A stretch of 64,000 bases of DNA, taken from the NCBI GenBank assembly GCA_015055515.1, contig SVIC01000002.1:62001-126000 (forward strand), given 5' to 3'. Made by a program: the position numbers and the translations under genes. Source of the DNA: Clostridiales bacterium (GTDB lineage: Bacteria > Bacillota > Clostridia > Christensenellales > UBA1242). Of the stretch, positions 54,758-64,000 are shown in pieces. Under the pieces are notes generated by a model. It searched no databases and had not been told where the DNA came from. It saw only the letters and a program-made list of their open reading frames with translations. The first letter of the stretch is position 1, and every line of letters starts with the position of its first letter.

Positions 54758-54799
54758 TCAAAAAATAGCCTATGAATTGATATCATCATAGGACTATTT
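54758..54799 (-). terminator. rho-independent terminator after the topoisomerase subunit A gene
   Basis: Stem formed by 54763-54775 and 54786-54799 (one-base bulge), then six T on the minus strand, seven bases after the stop at 54806. Confidence 0.78.
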
Positions 54800-54805
54800 C
54801 CCTTA

Positions 54806-57379
54806 TTATTCTGTTATCATAAATGGATATACATTTACTACCTTAATAGGCTTATCCATCTTCAGAGATCTATCAAGTGGTTTTACTACTGGTATTTTGC
54901 TAGATTTGACTAACTTCAATACTCCCTTGTCTTTCTCCACTACAAATTCTGTATTTGGTGTCAATCTTCTAGCATAGACCAACTTAGGAATATCATTCTT
55001 TACAGTAATTATCTTAGTTCCTTTCTTATTTCTAAGAGATTGTGGAATTTGCTTATACTTAATAGTATGCATTAGTCCATTATTAGCAAATATTGTCACT
55101 GCATCCTCTGGTGTTACCTGCATAGCAGATACAACCTCATCCTTAGTTGCTAACTGAATACCCTTGACACCCACACTCACTCTACCACTGACAGCGATAT
55201 CATCAATTGGCACAACCATACCTATACCATCCTTGGTAAACAACGCCATCTGCGACCCTTGTTTTACCAGTTCTACGGCAATCACTTCATCTCCATCTTT
55301 TAGCTTCATACCTGCCACATAACTTTTTGCACAGATATATTCTGATGCAGGAGACTTCTTGATCATACCGAACTTACTAACCATGACTATAACATCACTG
55401 CCACCATCTTTGCCAAGGTCTAGCATGTTAACTATCTTCTCATTAGTATTCACTCCCTTAGCATAAGACACCAAGTTGGCACCTTTGTCACGGAACTTAC
55501 ACTGATTAATATTAGATACACTTAGTTGTATGGAGTTGCCCATATTAGTAAATATATGCACTAATCCATCTGTCTTGAACATCTTAGATACAATTGGTAT
55601 TTCGTAAGTTGTGGCATTTGCACTCAGATCCTTTGTTGCCATATTATAACTTTTCTTATTTACAGCCTTCAATGTTGCATTCGGAGTAGCAATGATATGT
55701 AATTCCTCATCCACTTCACCGTCACTAACACTAGTCTCAACTATCTCAAACTCATCTGGATTAATAAACTCTGTCTTTCTATCACAACCAAATTTCTTAG
55801 CAATATCATTTAATTCATGCTTAACAATCTTTAACTGCATTTTCTCGCTCTTTAATATCGCAGTATATCTTACAATTAGATCTTTCAATCTCTTCAACTC
55901 AGTAGTTAACTTATCCACCTCTAAGCTAGTAAGTCTAGCAAGTCTCATATCAAGTATTGCTTGTGCTTGAACATCAGACAACTTGAACTTCTCTATCAAT
56001 CTAATCTTGGCATCGGTAACACTCTTACTAGTCTTAATGATCTTAATAACCGCATCAATATTCTGAATAGCAATTAGAAGCCCCTCTAATATATGCTCTT
56101 TCTTCAAGCACGCCTCTAGATCGAACTTGGTTCTATTATATATGACTTTCTTCTGATAATTAACATAATAACTTAGATAATCTATTAGGCTAAGTTGCTT
56201 TGGCTTACCATCGGCAATGGCAACCATATTTGCATTGAATGATGCCTGCAGATCTGTTTGCTTGAATAAGATATTAAGGATATTCTGCACCTTTGCATCT
56301 TTCTTTAGTTTTATTACAGCACGTGTTCCTTGTCTATCTGACTCATCCACTATATCTAGTATATAACTAAGATCACCCTTATCATCAGCCTCTTTTAGAG
56401 ATGCTATTTTTTGTAGTAGCGTTGCTTTATTTACTTGATAAGGAATCTCGGTAAATACAATGTTCTTTTTATCATTATCGGCGTTCTCAATATGATACTT
56501 AGATCTAATAATTATCTTGCCTTTACCAGTCTCATACACCTTTGCCATATCTTCAGCATTAATAATATAGCCACCGGTAGGGAAATCTGGTCCTGGAATA
56601 ACCTTTAATAGTTGCTTTAATGTGATATTAGGATTATCAATATACGCACACACAGCATTACATGCTTCACGCAAATTGTGTGTAGGAATATTGGTTGCTA
56701 GTCCTACCGCAATACCCATACTACCATTAACTAGTAGGTTCGGAAATCTACCTGGTAGCATATCTGGCTCTTTGCAAGAGTCATCGAAGTTCAGGCTCCA
56801 TGATACTGTATTCTTATCTATATCTCTTAATAATTCTAGTGACAATGGTGCTAGTCTTGCCTCGGTATAACGCATAGCCGCTGCACCATCACCATCCACA
56901 CTACCATAGTTACCATGTCCATCTACTAGGACTTCACCCATATTGAATGGCTGTGCCAGACGCACCATTGTATCATATATACTACGGTCACCATGAGGGT
57001 GATATTTACCCATACAGTCACCCACTATACGAGCACTCTTTCTATAAGGTCTATCTGGCATTACGCCCACTTCTAGCATACTATACAGTACTCTTCGCTG
57101 TACAGGCTTCAATCCATCTTCTACTCTAGGTAATGCACGATCTAGAATAACATATTCACTATAAGGTAGCATACTCTCATGTATAACCACATCTACCGCT
57201 TTAGTAACGTATGTCTCACCCTCCAGTTTTTCCTTCATTTCTTCGGCTTTTTTAGACCTTCTAGGCTTCTTTACCTCTTGTGCCATTGTCTCTTCTACAA
57301 TACTTTCTTTTACCTTTGTCTCTTTCTTAGACACAATATACTTGGATATATCTTCATTATTATCTATCTTCTTTGGCAT
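54806..57379 (-). CDS. parC: type IIA DNA topoisomerase subunit A (ParC/GyrA)
   Basis: An 857-residue breakage-reunion subunit. After a 60-residue Lys/Glu-rich N-terminal addition come LPRVEDGLKPVQRR, the helix KYHPHGDRSIYD (125-136) and catalytic Tyr 171 in MRYTEARL. The beta-propeller lacks a clear GyrA box (QRRGGKG), which favours ParC (decatenation) over GyrA, but without the dnaA-side genes the choice is not certain. Arg 132 stands at the position of E. coli GyrA Ser 83. It starts two bases after the subunit B stop. Confidence 0.88.
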   Translation of the reverse strand: MPKKIDNNEDISKYIVSKKETKVKESIVEETMAQEVKKPRRSKKAEEMKEKLEGETYVTKAVDVVIHESMLPYSEYVILDRALPRVEDGLKPVQRRVLYSMLEVGVMPDRPYRKSARIVGDCMGKYHPHGDRSIYDTMVRLAQPFNMGEVLVDGHGNYGSVDGDGAAAMRYTEARLAPLSLELLRDIDKNTVSWSLNFDDSCKEPDMLPGRFPNLLVNGSMGIAVGLATNIPTHNLREACNAVCAYIDNPNITLKQLLKVIPGPDFPTGGYIINAEDMAKVYETGKGKIIIRSKYHIENADNDKKNIVFTEIPYQVNKATLLQKIASLKEADDKGDLSYILDIVDESDRQGTRAVIKLKKDAKVQNILNILFKQTDLQASFNANMVAIADGKPKQLSLIDYLSYYVNYQKKVIYNRTKFDLEACLKKEHILEGLLIAIQNIDAVIKIIKTSKSVTDAKIRLIEKFKLSDVQAQAILDMRLARLTSLEVDKLTTELKRLKDLIVRYTAILKSEKMQLKIVKHELNDIAKKFGCDRKTEFINPDEFEIVETSVSDGEVDEELHIIATPNATLKAVNKKSYNMATKDLSANATTYEIPIVSKMFKTDGLVHIFTNMGNSIQLSVSNINQCKFRDKGANLVSYAKGVNTNEKIVNMLDLGKDGGSDVIVMVSKFGMIKKSPASEYICAKSYVAGMKLKDGDEVIAVELVKQGSQMALFTKDGIGMVVPIDDIAVSGRVSVGVKGIQLATKDEVVSAMQVTPEDAVTIFANNGLMHTIKYKQIPQSLRNKKGTKIITVKNDIPKLVYARRLTPNTEFVVEKDKGVLKLVKSSKIPVVKPLDRSLKMDKPIKVVNVYPFMITE

Positions 57380-57381
57380 AA

Positions 57382-59337
57382 TTACTTCCTATCCTTCTCA
57401 AAATTAGATACTTTGTTAAAGTTTGCATTCTCTATAATATATTTCTTTCTGGCATCGATATCATCACCCATAAGAGTATTGATCATCTTCTCCGCCTCAG
57501 CCACATCATCCAAAGTCACCTGTACTAATACCCTCTTCTCCGGATCCATAGTGGTCTTCCACAACTGCTCGGCAGTCATCTCACCTAGTCCCTTAAATCT
57601 CTGCACTGTATAACTGGACGATCCCTTGGTTGCCTTTAGATAATCTTCATCATTATAGATGTATGTAGTCTCATTACGCTTAGTAATCTTATATAGAGGT
57701 GCAACACCTATAAATACGTGACCATCTAATATCAATTCCTTCATATATCTATAGAAGAATGTAAGCAGTATTGATCTAATATGTGCACCATCTTGGTCGG
57801 CATCGGCAAGAATTATAACCTTATTGTATTTAAGATTATTGATATTGAATGTGTCCCCAATACCTGTACCCAATGCACTAATAATTGTTCTAATTTCTTC
57901 GTTGTCTAGAATTTGTGCAAGACGCTTCTTCTCTACATTAAGAGGTTTTCCACGAAGAGGAAGAATTGCTTGGAAGCTTCTATCACGGGCTTGCTTTGCA
58001 CTGCCACCCGCACTATCACCCTCAACTATAAAGACCTCATTAAGTAGCGGATTACGCCCCGAACAACTAGCCAATTTTCCAACTAAGCTAAAGGTCTCTG
58101 CACTATGAGCTTGTCTTGTTAGGTCCTTTGCCTTTTTTGCGGCCTCTCTTGCTTTTTGTGCAAGTCTGCCCTTTGCTATTATAGCAGATATTACATCTTT
58201 ACTTCCCTTCTTCTCTGCAAACAGGATTAGATTATTATATACTATCTGCTCAACCTCTGATTTTGCTTCTGGGTTACCCAGCTTTGTCTTAGTCTGACCC
58301 TCGAACTGCACATTCTTCATCTTCACAGACAGAACAACAGACATACCCTCCTTGAAATCATCGTTGGTAAGGTTAGAATCCTTTTCCTTAATTATACCCA
58401 GCTTTCTACCCGCTTCATTAATTGCACGTGTAAATCCACTCTTAAATCCAGTCTCGTGTGTACCACCTTCGCTAGTAGGAATATTATTAACATAAGAGAA
58501 TATATTCTCAGCATAACTATCGGTGTATTGTATAGCACACTCCATAACAACCTTGTCGCTAGTGCCATCGAAATATATTGGATCCTTGTATGCCAAAGAC
58601 CTCTCCTTGTTGATATATTTCATGAAATCTATCAATCCATCCTTGAACTGATATGACACCATTCGAATTTCTGGTACTTCTCTATATGTATTATCTATGA
58701 GAACTAGTTCAATTCCTCTGTTAAGAAAAGCCAATTCCTTAAGCCTCTTAGAAATAGTATCGTACTCAAACTGAACCGTCTCAAATATCTTCGCATCGGG
58801 CTTAAATGTAACCTTCGTGCCTGATTTCTTAGTAGCACATACTTTCTTCAGTGATCCCTGTGGTACACCACCGGCATACTTACCATTAGACTTCTTTACT
58901 GTCTTGAAATCCATAGAATACTCGAAGCCATCTTTCCATACAACAACATTCAACCACTCTGACAGTGCATTGGTAACACTAGCGCCTACACCATGCAAAC
59001 CACCCGAGTATTTATAATTATCATTATTGAACTTACCGCCCGCATGAAGTTGAGTGAATACAACCTCTACACCACTCATATTCATAGTAGGATGCTTGTC
59101 TACTGGTATTCCTCTACCATCATCCTCTACTGTGACACTGCCATCTACATTCAAAGTCACTATAATCTTGTTACCATAACCATTAGTAATCTCATCTATG
59201 GAGTTATCTACAATCTCCCACAATATATGATGCAATCCTTTGCTACCAGTTGTACCTATGTACATTCCTGGACGAAGTCTAACTGCATCCAATCCCTCCA
59301 ATACTACGATATTGGCACTCTTATATGAACTTGCCAT
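57382..59337 (-). CDS. parE: type IIA DNA topoisomerase subunit B (ParE/GyrB)
   Basis: A 651-residue ATPase subunit. GHKL domain: EIVDNSID, DDGRGIPV, GGLHGVGAS; transducer with QTKTKLGN; TOPRIM with EGDSAGGSAKQARDRSFQAI and DADQDGAHIR; C-terminal QRFKGLGEM. GyrB and ParE are very alike; the tight link to a subunit A gene without a GyrA box suggests ParE. First gene of the pair, with GAGAGG before ATG. Confidence 0.9.
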   Translation of the reverse strand: MASSYKSANIVVLEGLDAVRLRPGMYIGTTGSKGLHHILWEIVDNSIDEITNGYGNKIIVTLNVDGSVTVEDDGRGIPVDKHPTMNMSGVEVVFTQLHAGGKFNNDNYKYSGGLHGVGASVTNALSEWLNVVVWKDGFEYSMDFKTVKKSNGKYAGGVPQGSLKKVCATKKSGTKVTFKPDAKIFETVQFEYDTISKRLKELAFLNRGIELVLIDNTYREVPEIRMVSYQFKDGLIDFMKYINKERSLAYKDPIYFDGTSDKVVMECAIQYTDSYAENIFSYVNNIPTSEGGTHETGFKSGFTRAINEAGRKLGIIKEKDSNLTNDDFKEGMSVVLSVKMKNVQFEGQTKTKLGNPEAKSEVEQIVYNNLILFAEKKGSKDVISAIIAKGRLAQKAREAAKKAKDLTRQAHSAETFSLVGKLASCSGRNPLLNEVFIVEGDSAGGSAKQARDRSFQAILPLRGKPLNVEKKRLAQILDNEEIRTIISALGTGIGDTFNINNLKYNKVIILADADQDGAHIRSILLTFFYRYMKELILDGHVFIGVAPLYKITKRNETTYIYNDEDYLKATKGSSSYTVQRFKGLGEMTAEQLWKTTMDPEKRVLVQVTLDDVAEAEKMINTLMGDDIDARKKYIIENANFNKVSNFEKDRK

Positions 59338-59591
59338 TATACACCTCTCTCCATATTATTAACAAAAGTAGTGTAACATATTTATTTTTATTTCCAAAAT
59401 AAAATCCAAACATTTGAACAAATTATTAAAAAGACCTACTTTTAGAACTTTTTGATATATCCACACGGGTGTCATCTTATTAATTTTATACATTTTGTAA
59501 GTATGTTTTTTAATTCAAATTCGATAAATTACAAGTCATAATGTAAATAAAATCAACCAAAACGCATACACTTTTAAGAAAAGGAGGAACT

Positions 59592-60638
59592 ATGGCAAAA
59601 TCAATAGTCTTAACAGGCGGAGGTACCGCAGGTCATGTAATGCCAAACATCGCCTTACTTCCTAGACTATCTAAAAAATTTGATAATATATACTACATTG
59701 GTAGCAAGAATGGTATAGAAAAAAGAATAATCTCTAATCATAAAAATGTAAAATACTACGAAGTGGACAGTGCAAAATTAGCAAGGAAATTAACATTAAA
59801 AAATCTAGCCACACCCTTCGTAATAATCAAATCGGTATGTCAATGCATAAAAATACTAAAGGAAATAAAGCCAACAGTAATTTTCTCTAAAGGCGGATAT
59901 GTTGCAGTGCCTGTCGTTATTGCCGGAAAGTTATTAAAAATTCCCATCATTGCACACGAAAGTGATTCCTCCATAGGACTTGCTAATAAGATAATATATA
60001 AGTTCTGTGACACCATGTACTTCTCATTCAAGGAGGCAATGACTGGATATGAGAAAAAAGGCATATATAGTGGATCACCAATAAGGCAAGAATTTACAAA
60101 TCCTCCAGCATACAAAATAGATAGCATTAATAGAAACAACAAAACAATTGTAATTATTGGAGGTAGCCTTGGTAGTACAGCAATTAATAAATTGATAATA
60201 TCAGCACTGCCAAAATTGCAAGATTATAATGTCATCAATATTGTAGGCAAAGGCAATATTAATAAAGAAATACAATACAAGAACTACATGCAATACGAAT
60301 TCGTAGATAATATTGCAGGATTATTGCAGTTGGCGGATGTGGTCATATCAAGGGCTGGGAGTAATACAATATTCGAGTTACTTGCAATGAACAAACCTAT
60401 GATATTAATACCTTTACCGAAGGATGAATCTAGAGGAGATCAATTAGTCAATGCTAAGATATTTGAGAAAAACGGATGGGCAAAACAACTGGATCAAAAA
60501 AGCACAACTACGGATATTTTAATCTCGGAAATCAATGATCTAATAAAAAACAAAAACAAATATATAACTAATATGAAAAAACAAAATAAAACAAATGCAG
60601 TTGAAATAATCGTATCCAAAATTGGTCAATATGTATAA
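59592..60638 (+). CDS. murG: UDP-GlcNAc lipid I transferase MurG
   Basis: A 348-residue GT28 glycosyltransferase adding GlcNAc to lipid I to give lipid II. GGGTAGHVMPNIA near the start, FSKGGYVAVPV, HESDSSIGLANK, GGSLGS and the C-terminal SRAGSNTIFELL are the donor and acceptor motifs. HESDSSIG replaces the common HEQNxxPG. AAGGAGG four bases before ATG. It is alone on the plus strand, away from a dcw cluster; the 254-bp gap before it holds no other gene. Confidence 0.93.
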   Translation: MAKSIVLTGGGTAGHVMPNIALLPRLSKKFDNIYYIGSKNGIEKRIISNHKNVKYYEVDSAKLARKLTLKNLATPFVIIKSVCQCIKILKEIKPTVIFSKGGYVAVPVVIAGKLLKIPIIAHESDSSIGLANKIIYKFCDTMYFSFKEAMTGYEKKGIYSGSPIRQEFTNPPAYKIDSINRNNKTIVIIGGSLGSTAINKLIISALPKLQDYNVINIVGKGNINKEIQYKNYMQYEFVDNIAGLLQLADVVISRAGSNTIFELLAMNKPMILIPLPKDESRGDQLVNAKIFEKNGWAKQLDQKSTTTDILISEINDLIKNKNKYITNMKKQNKTNAVEIIVSKIGQYV

Positions 60639-60679
60639 TGTTATTGTCAAAAAATACTATTCGGTTATCAAAAATAATA

Positions 60680-60707
60680 AAAAAGATGTCAAATACGACA
60701 TCTTTTT
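60680..60707. terminator. bidirectional terminator between murG and the CobW-type gene
   Basis: Eleven-bp perfect stem (60680-60690 with 60697-60707, loop AAATAC), with A-run on one side and T-run on the other; the two flanking genes converge on it. Confidence 0.85.
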
Positions 60708-61980
60708 ATATTTTATCTAGTTCTGTCTTTATAGCCGATTTATCTAAGTGCTGACCAATAAATACAAGCCTAATCATCCTATCACCATACTTATCATCCC
60801 AATCTCTTCTAAATGATTCATCCGATTCTAGCCATGCTCTTTTCTCTTCTTCAGATAGTATAACATCATACCATTCGCCGTTCTCTGTCAACGACTTCGA
60901 ATATCCTGCTTGCTCATACAGATATGACATATCTCTATTGTCTGTGAAATATACCACGCCCTTAGTTCTAATAATCTTTCTACCAAAATCCTTTGTACAG
61001 AAATCTTCAAAGCCCAATCTATCAAAGGGCTCTCTACGATAATATACGTATGTGCCTATCCCATACTCTTCACCATGTTCATGGTCATGGTCGTGATGGC
61101 AATGTCCGTGATGGTGGTCATGGTGTTCGTGATGGTCATGATCGTGGTCATGACAATGACACTTGTCATGATGATCTTCTTCATGATCATGGCAATGACA
61201 TTCTTCAATACTATGATGACACTCATCACACTCACCAACAACAGTCTCTTCGACTTCCTTTTCCAACTCTTGTATCCAACCAGCAGATGTAAGTGCGTGT
61301 TCAAAATTGAACAAATTAGTATCAAGGATATCCGCCATATCCACCTTAGAATAGTTAGTCTCTATAAGTTTTGCTGTGGGTTGCAATTTCTTTACTACAG
61401 CCCTAACTCTACCCAACTCTTCTTCATCTACATCATCAACTTTATTTAGTATTAGAATATCACAGAACTCAATCTGTTGAATAACAAGGTTTTCAATATC
61501 CTCTTCTTCTAGATTTTCTTTTTTTAATTTGTCTCCGCAACCAAATTCTTTTGCAAGTCGTATTGCATCTACAACTGCCACAACTGCATCTAACTTACAC
61601 ATTTCAAAGCCAAATATTTGTATTAGGTTTTCTCTCAAGAATTCCAAAGTCTGTGCAATAGGAACAGGCTCACATATACCACTAGCCTCAATAACTATAT
61701 GATCGAATTTATTCTGCTTTATTATTTCTGCTACTTGCTCAATAAGATCTTGCTTCAATGTGCAACAAATGCATCCATTAGATAACGCAACTAGGCTCTC
61801 TTCTTTCTTTCCAACAACGCCACCCTTCTCAATCAGTTGTGCATCTATATTAACTTCACCAATATCATTTACTATTACTGCTACTTTATAACCCTTAGTA
61901 TTAGATAATATATTGTTAAGTAGTGTTGTCTTGCCACTACCAAGATACCCTGTAACCAATGTAATAGGTACTGTTTTCAT
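60706..61980 (-). CDS. CobW/ZNG1-type metallochaperone GTPase with His-rich insert
   Basis: A 424-residue G3E GTPase. Walker A GYLGSGKTTLLNN, the metal motif GCICCTLK (CxCC), NKVDD for guanine binding and a C-terminal CobW_C domain. Residues about 245-305 are a His/Asp/Cys-rich stretch with dozens of His, a metal store or sensor. COG0523 proteins insert zinc or other metals into target enzymes. ATG 61980 is chosen over 61986: GGAGG lies six bases before it. Follows yebC. Confidence 0.92.
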   Translation of the reverse strand: MKTVPITLVTGYLGSGKTTLLNNILSNTKGYKVAVIVNDIGEVNIDAQLIEKGGVVGKKEESLVALSNGCICCTLKQDLIEQVAEIIKQNKFDHIVIEASGICEPVPIAQTLEFLRENLIQIFGFEMCKLDAVVAVVDAIRLAKEFGCGDKLKKENLEEEDIENLVIQQIEFCDILILNKVDDVDEEELGRVRAVVKKLQPTAKLIETNYSKVDMADILDTNLFNFEHALTSAGWIQELEKEVEETVVGECDECHHSIEECHCHDHEEDHHDKCHCHDHDHDHHEHHDHHHGHCHHDHDHEHGEEYGIGTYVYYRREPFDRLGFEDFCTKDFGRKIIRTKGVVYFTDNRDMSYLYEQAGYSKSLTENGEWYDVILSEEEKRAWLESDESFRRDWDDKYGDRMIRLVFIGQHLDKSAIKTELDKI

Positions 61981-62000
61981 AATCAACCTCCAATATTTGA

Positions 62001-62027
62001 AATAACTAGGCCGTACGCCTAGTTATT
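62001..62027. other. 11-bp hairpin between yebC and the CobW-type gene
   Basis: AATAACTAGGC (62001-62011) with GCCTAGTTATT (62017-62027), loop CGTAC. No T-run follows on the minus strand, so it is not a standard terminator; it may stabilise the mRNA end or regulate the chaperone gene. Confidence 0.6.
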
Positions 62028-62028
62028 A

Positions 62029-62760
62029 TTACTCTTCATAATTATCTACATTATGATACACTTCTTGTACATCATCGCAATCATTAAGTGCATCCATTAA
62101 TTTACCAAAACTAGCCATTTTATCTTCTGGTACAGACACATAACTAGTAGGTATCATCTCGACAGCAGAATGTTCAACAACTATGCCGTTATTATCAAAA
62201 TATTCCTTGACACTATCAAGGTTATTCGGCTCAGTATATACTGTAAAGCACTCATCATCTATCTCTACATCCTCTGCTCCTGCTTCTAATGCATGCATCA
62301 TCATATCGTCATCAGATATTCCTGTGCCTTTTGCAATAATTAGCAAGCCTTTGCTATTGAACATATATGATACGCAACCAGTAGAGCCTAGACTACCACC
62401 AAACTTATCAAAATAATGTCTCACATCAGATGCTGTCCTATTCTTGTTATCTGTCAAGCAGTATACAATTACAGCACTACCTGCTGGACCATAACCCTCA
62501 TAAGTGATGGCCTCGTAATTCACTCCGCCAGCCTCACCTGATGCTTTCTTAATAACTCTCTGCACATTATCATTAGGCATATTAGCAGATTTTGCCTTTT
62601 GCATCAACATTTTTAATTTTGGATTTGTACTAGGATCTGCACCACCAGCCTTTACCGCCACCATCAACTCTCTACCTATTTTGGTAAATACCTTGGCATT
62701 TGCTGCATCGTTCTTTGCCTTAGTATGCTTTATTGTACTCCATTTATTATGTCCTGACAT
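62029..62760 (-). CDS. yebC: YebC/PmpR family protein
   Basis: A 243-residue three-domain protein starting MSGHNKWSTIKHTKAKNDA, with the GYGPAGSAVIVYCLTDN segment of the YebC/TACO1 family. Members are known as transcription factors or, more recently, as translation factors helping ribosomes at proline stretches. The function in this organism is not determined. Followed by a hairpin and the CobW-type gene. Confidence 0.95.
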   Translation of the reverse strand: MSGHNKWSTIKHTKAKNDAANAKVFTKIGRELMVAVKAGGADPSTNPKLKMLMQKAKSANMPNDNVQRVIKKASGEAGGVNYEAITYEGYGPAGSAVIVYCLTDNKNRTASDVRHYFDKFGGSLGSTGCVSYMFNSKGLLIIAKGTGISDDDMMMHALEAGAEDVEIDDECFTVYTEPNNLDSVKEYFDNNGIVVEHSAVEMIPTSYVSVPEDKMASFGKLMDALNDCDDVQEVYHNVDNYEE

Positions 62761-62775
62761 ATATTTATCTTCCCC

Positions 62776-63513
62776 TTATTTCAAATAATACATTATTATT
62801 CCAGCAGAAACACTGGCATTAAGGCTCTCAACCCCATTCTGCATAGGAATAGATATCGTGGTTGTAGCAAGTCTTCGCAATCTATCGGACACACCACCAC
62901 CCTCACTGCCTATTATTATAGCAAATTTATCAGCCTTTGGTCTAGTATTTTCTATACTTTTTCCATTCATATCACAGCAAATTAGTGCAACATTATTAAT
63001 GTCTGCGTATCTTTCAACCTCATCATATGATACATCTACCATATTAACCTTGAATATAGTACCCATACTGCTTCTAATCACCTTAGGCGAATAAGCATAA
63101 CATGAATTAATGGTAAATATAGTATTATACCCAAAAGCAACGGCACTCCTTATTATTGCACCAAGATTACTAGGGTCTTGTATTCCATCCAAAATTATAC
63201 TCTTATCACCATATTCTGTGACCTTTTGCGGTAATTTAACCACTGCAAATATACCAGTAGATGTCTCTGTGGTAGACAGTACCCTCATAACACTATCGGA
63301 TATATCAATCACATCGCACTTGGCTTTGCTTAACACCATATTGTGCCTATTCCTATCTGTCACCAGTATATATTCTACCATATTCGCATCAAGAAGTTCA
63401 GATATTATCTTAGGGCTCTCTACCAGAGTCTTCCCCTCTATCTTTGAATACTTTGGCAAGATTAATTTGGTAACATACTTAATTATTTTGTTGTCTTTGC
63501 TACTTATATACAT
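62776..63513 (-). CDS. SpoU/TrmH family RNA 2'-O-methyltransferase
   Basis: A 245-residue SPOUT methylase with N-terminal substrate-binding domain and knot motifs LGAIIRSAVAFGY, IIGSEGGGVSD and IPMQNGVESLNASVSAGI. The family methylates ribose of rRNA or tRNA; the type next to rplT often targets 23S rRNA. GGAG lies nine bases before ATG. Confidence 0.92.
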   Translation of the reverse strand: MYISSKDNKIIKYVTKLILPKYSKIEGKTLVESPKIISELLDANMVEYILVTDRNRHNMVLSKAKCDVIDISDSVMRVLSTTETSTGIFAVVKLPQKVTEYGDKSIILDGIQDPSNLGAIIRSAVAFGYNTIFTINSCYAYSPKVIRSSMGTIFKVNMVDVSYDEVERYADINNVALICCDMNGKSIENTRPKADKFAIIIGSEGGGVSDRLRRLATTTISIPMQNGVESLNASVSAGIIMYYLK

Positions 63514-63551
63514 AATCTATTTCTCCATGCATAGTTTAATACTATTTGACA

Positions 63552-63581
63552 CAAAAAACAACATAACTAAGTATGTTGTTT
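63552..63581 (-). terminator. rho-independent terminator after rplT
   Basis: Ten-bp perfect stem (63556-63565 with 63572-63581), six-base loop, six T on the minus strand, 20 bases after the rplT stop. Confidence 0.83.
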
Positions 63582-63600
63582 AATTTTACATATTTTAGAT

Positions 63601-63960
63601 TTACGCTTTTGCAAGTGCTTTCTTTGCTGTTGCAACCAATTCAGCAAATGCTTTCTCATCGTTTACAGCGATATCAGCCAATACCTTTCTGTTAAGGTTG
63701 ATATTAGCTAATTTTAATCCGTGCATAAATGTGCTATAAGACATATCGTTCATTCTGCAACCAGCATTAATTCTTACAATCCATAGTTGTCTGAAATCAC
63801 GCTTCTTTAATCTTCTACCAATATATGCATATTGTCCGCTCTTCATAACTGCTTGGTTAGCTACTCTATATTGCTTGCTTCTAGCACCCCAGTAACCCTT
63901 AGCAGCCTTCAATACCTTTCTTCTCTTCTTTAATGCATTAACAGCTCTTTTAATTCTCAT
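63601..63960 (-). CDS. rplT: 50S ribosomal protein L20
   Basis: A 119-residue basic helical protein with the L20 segments [38 protein letters not shown] and [18 protein letters not shown]. It binds 23S rRNA early in assembly and represses its own operon (infC-rpmI-rplT). AGGAGG six bases before ATG. The infC and rpmI partners would lie beyond the right edge. Confidence 0.98.
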   Translation of the reverse strand: MRIKRAVNALKKRRKVLKAAKGYWGARSKQYRVANQAVMKSGQYAYIGRRLKKRDFRQLWIVRINAGCRMNDMSYSTFMHGLKLANINLNRKVLADIAVNDEKAFAELVATAKKALAKA

Positions 63961-64000
63961 AATATTCCTCCTATATAGTCAGTTTTTAGCCAACTAGTAG

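Noticed and set aside
54806-59337. Calling the topoisomerase pair gyrase with certainty
   Set aside because: No clear GyrA box in the propeller and no dnaA or recF genes nearby; ParE/ParC is the better guess but not proven.
61075-61449. Met/Val-rich plus-strand frame
   Set aside because: Antisense translation of the His-rich insert of the CobW-type gene.

Overview
The window is 64 kb of AT-rich DNA from the chromosome of a low-GC Firmicute of the Clostridia type. Nearly all genes lie on the minus strand. Evidence for this placement is a set of endospore genes (spoVM, sigG, yqfC, yqfD), the Bacillus/Clostridium gene blocks rpoZ-priA-def-fmt-rsmB-rlmN-rsgA-rpe-spoVM, yqfC-yqfD-ybeY-era and tig-clpP-clpX, a long-form hibernation factor and strong AGGAGG ribosome sites. 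No prophage, IS element, CRISPR array or rRNA operon was seen. The species cannot be named; an uncultured gut-type Clostridium relative is the best guess.

Layout. 1-7.2 kb: partial rlmH, two CPBP membrane proteases, engB, a Cys/Gly-rich small protein, hflX with two membrane or lipoprotein genes, rpiB and a 25-codon spoVM. 7.2-19.4 kb: a translation and DNA maintenance block (rpe, rsgA, rlmN, rsmB, fmt, def, priA, rpoZ, ligA, pcrA). 19.5-26.6 kb: rpsU, hit, mtaB, rsmE, a degenerate ABC-type ATPase, hpf, clpC. 26.7-28.6 kb: a plus-strand small gene, four tRNA genes and a catalytically dead HAD-like gene. 28.6-33.5 kb: a SipW-like signal peptidase with four related secreted or surface proteins, and a 53-residue basic protein. 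33.5-42.5 kb: sigG, era, ybeY, yqfD, yqfC, an M49-like peptidase, clpX, clpP, tig. 42.5-51 kb: membrane proteins, queH, a metal permease, an Mrr-like nuclease, mscS, SDR, MazG-like, P-loop and HD genes, TspO. 51.2-51.9 kb: six tRNA genes. 52-64 kb: phosphoesterase, plsY, der, a type IIA topoisomerase pair, murG (plus strand), a His-rich CobW GTPase, yebC, a SpoU methylase and rplT.

The housekeeping genes centre on ribosome assembly and translation: five ribosome-associated GTPases, five rRNA methylases and ten tRNA genes. The most unusual parts are the SipW-like peptidase with its four paralogous candidate substrates, and two approximately 0.2-kb insertions. Each insertion sits directly behind a tRNA-Leu gene and ends in a 20-22 bp copy of that gene's 3' end. 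Other notable points are a complete JAMM-type metal motif in the extended N-terminus of HflX, a probable non-AUG start for rsgA, and several enzymes whose catalytic residues are lost.
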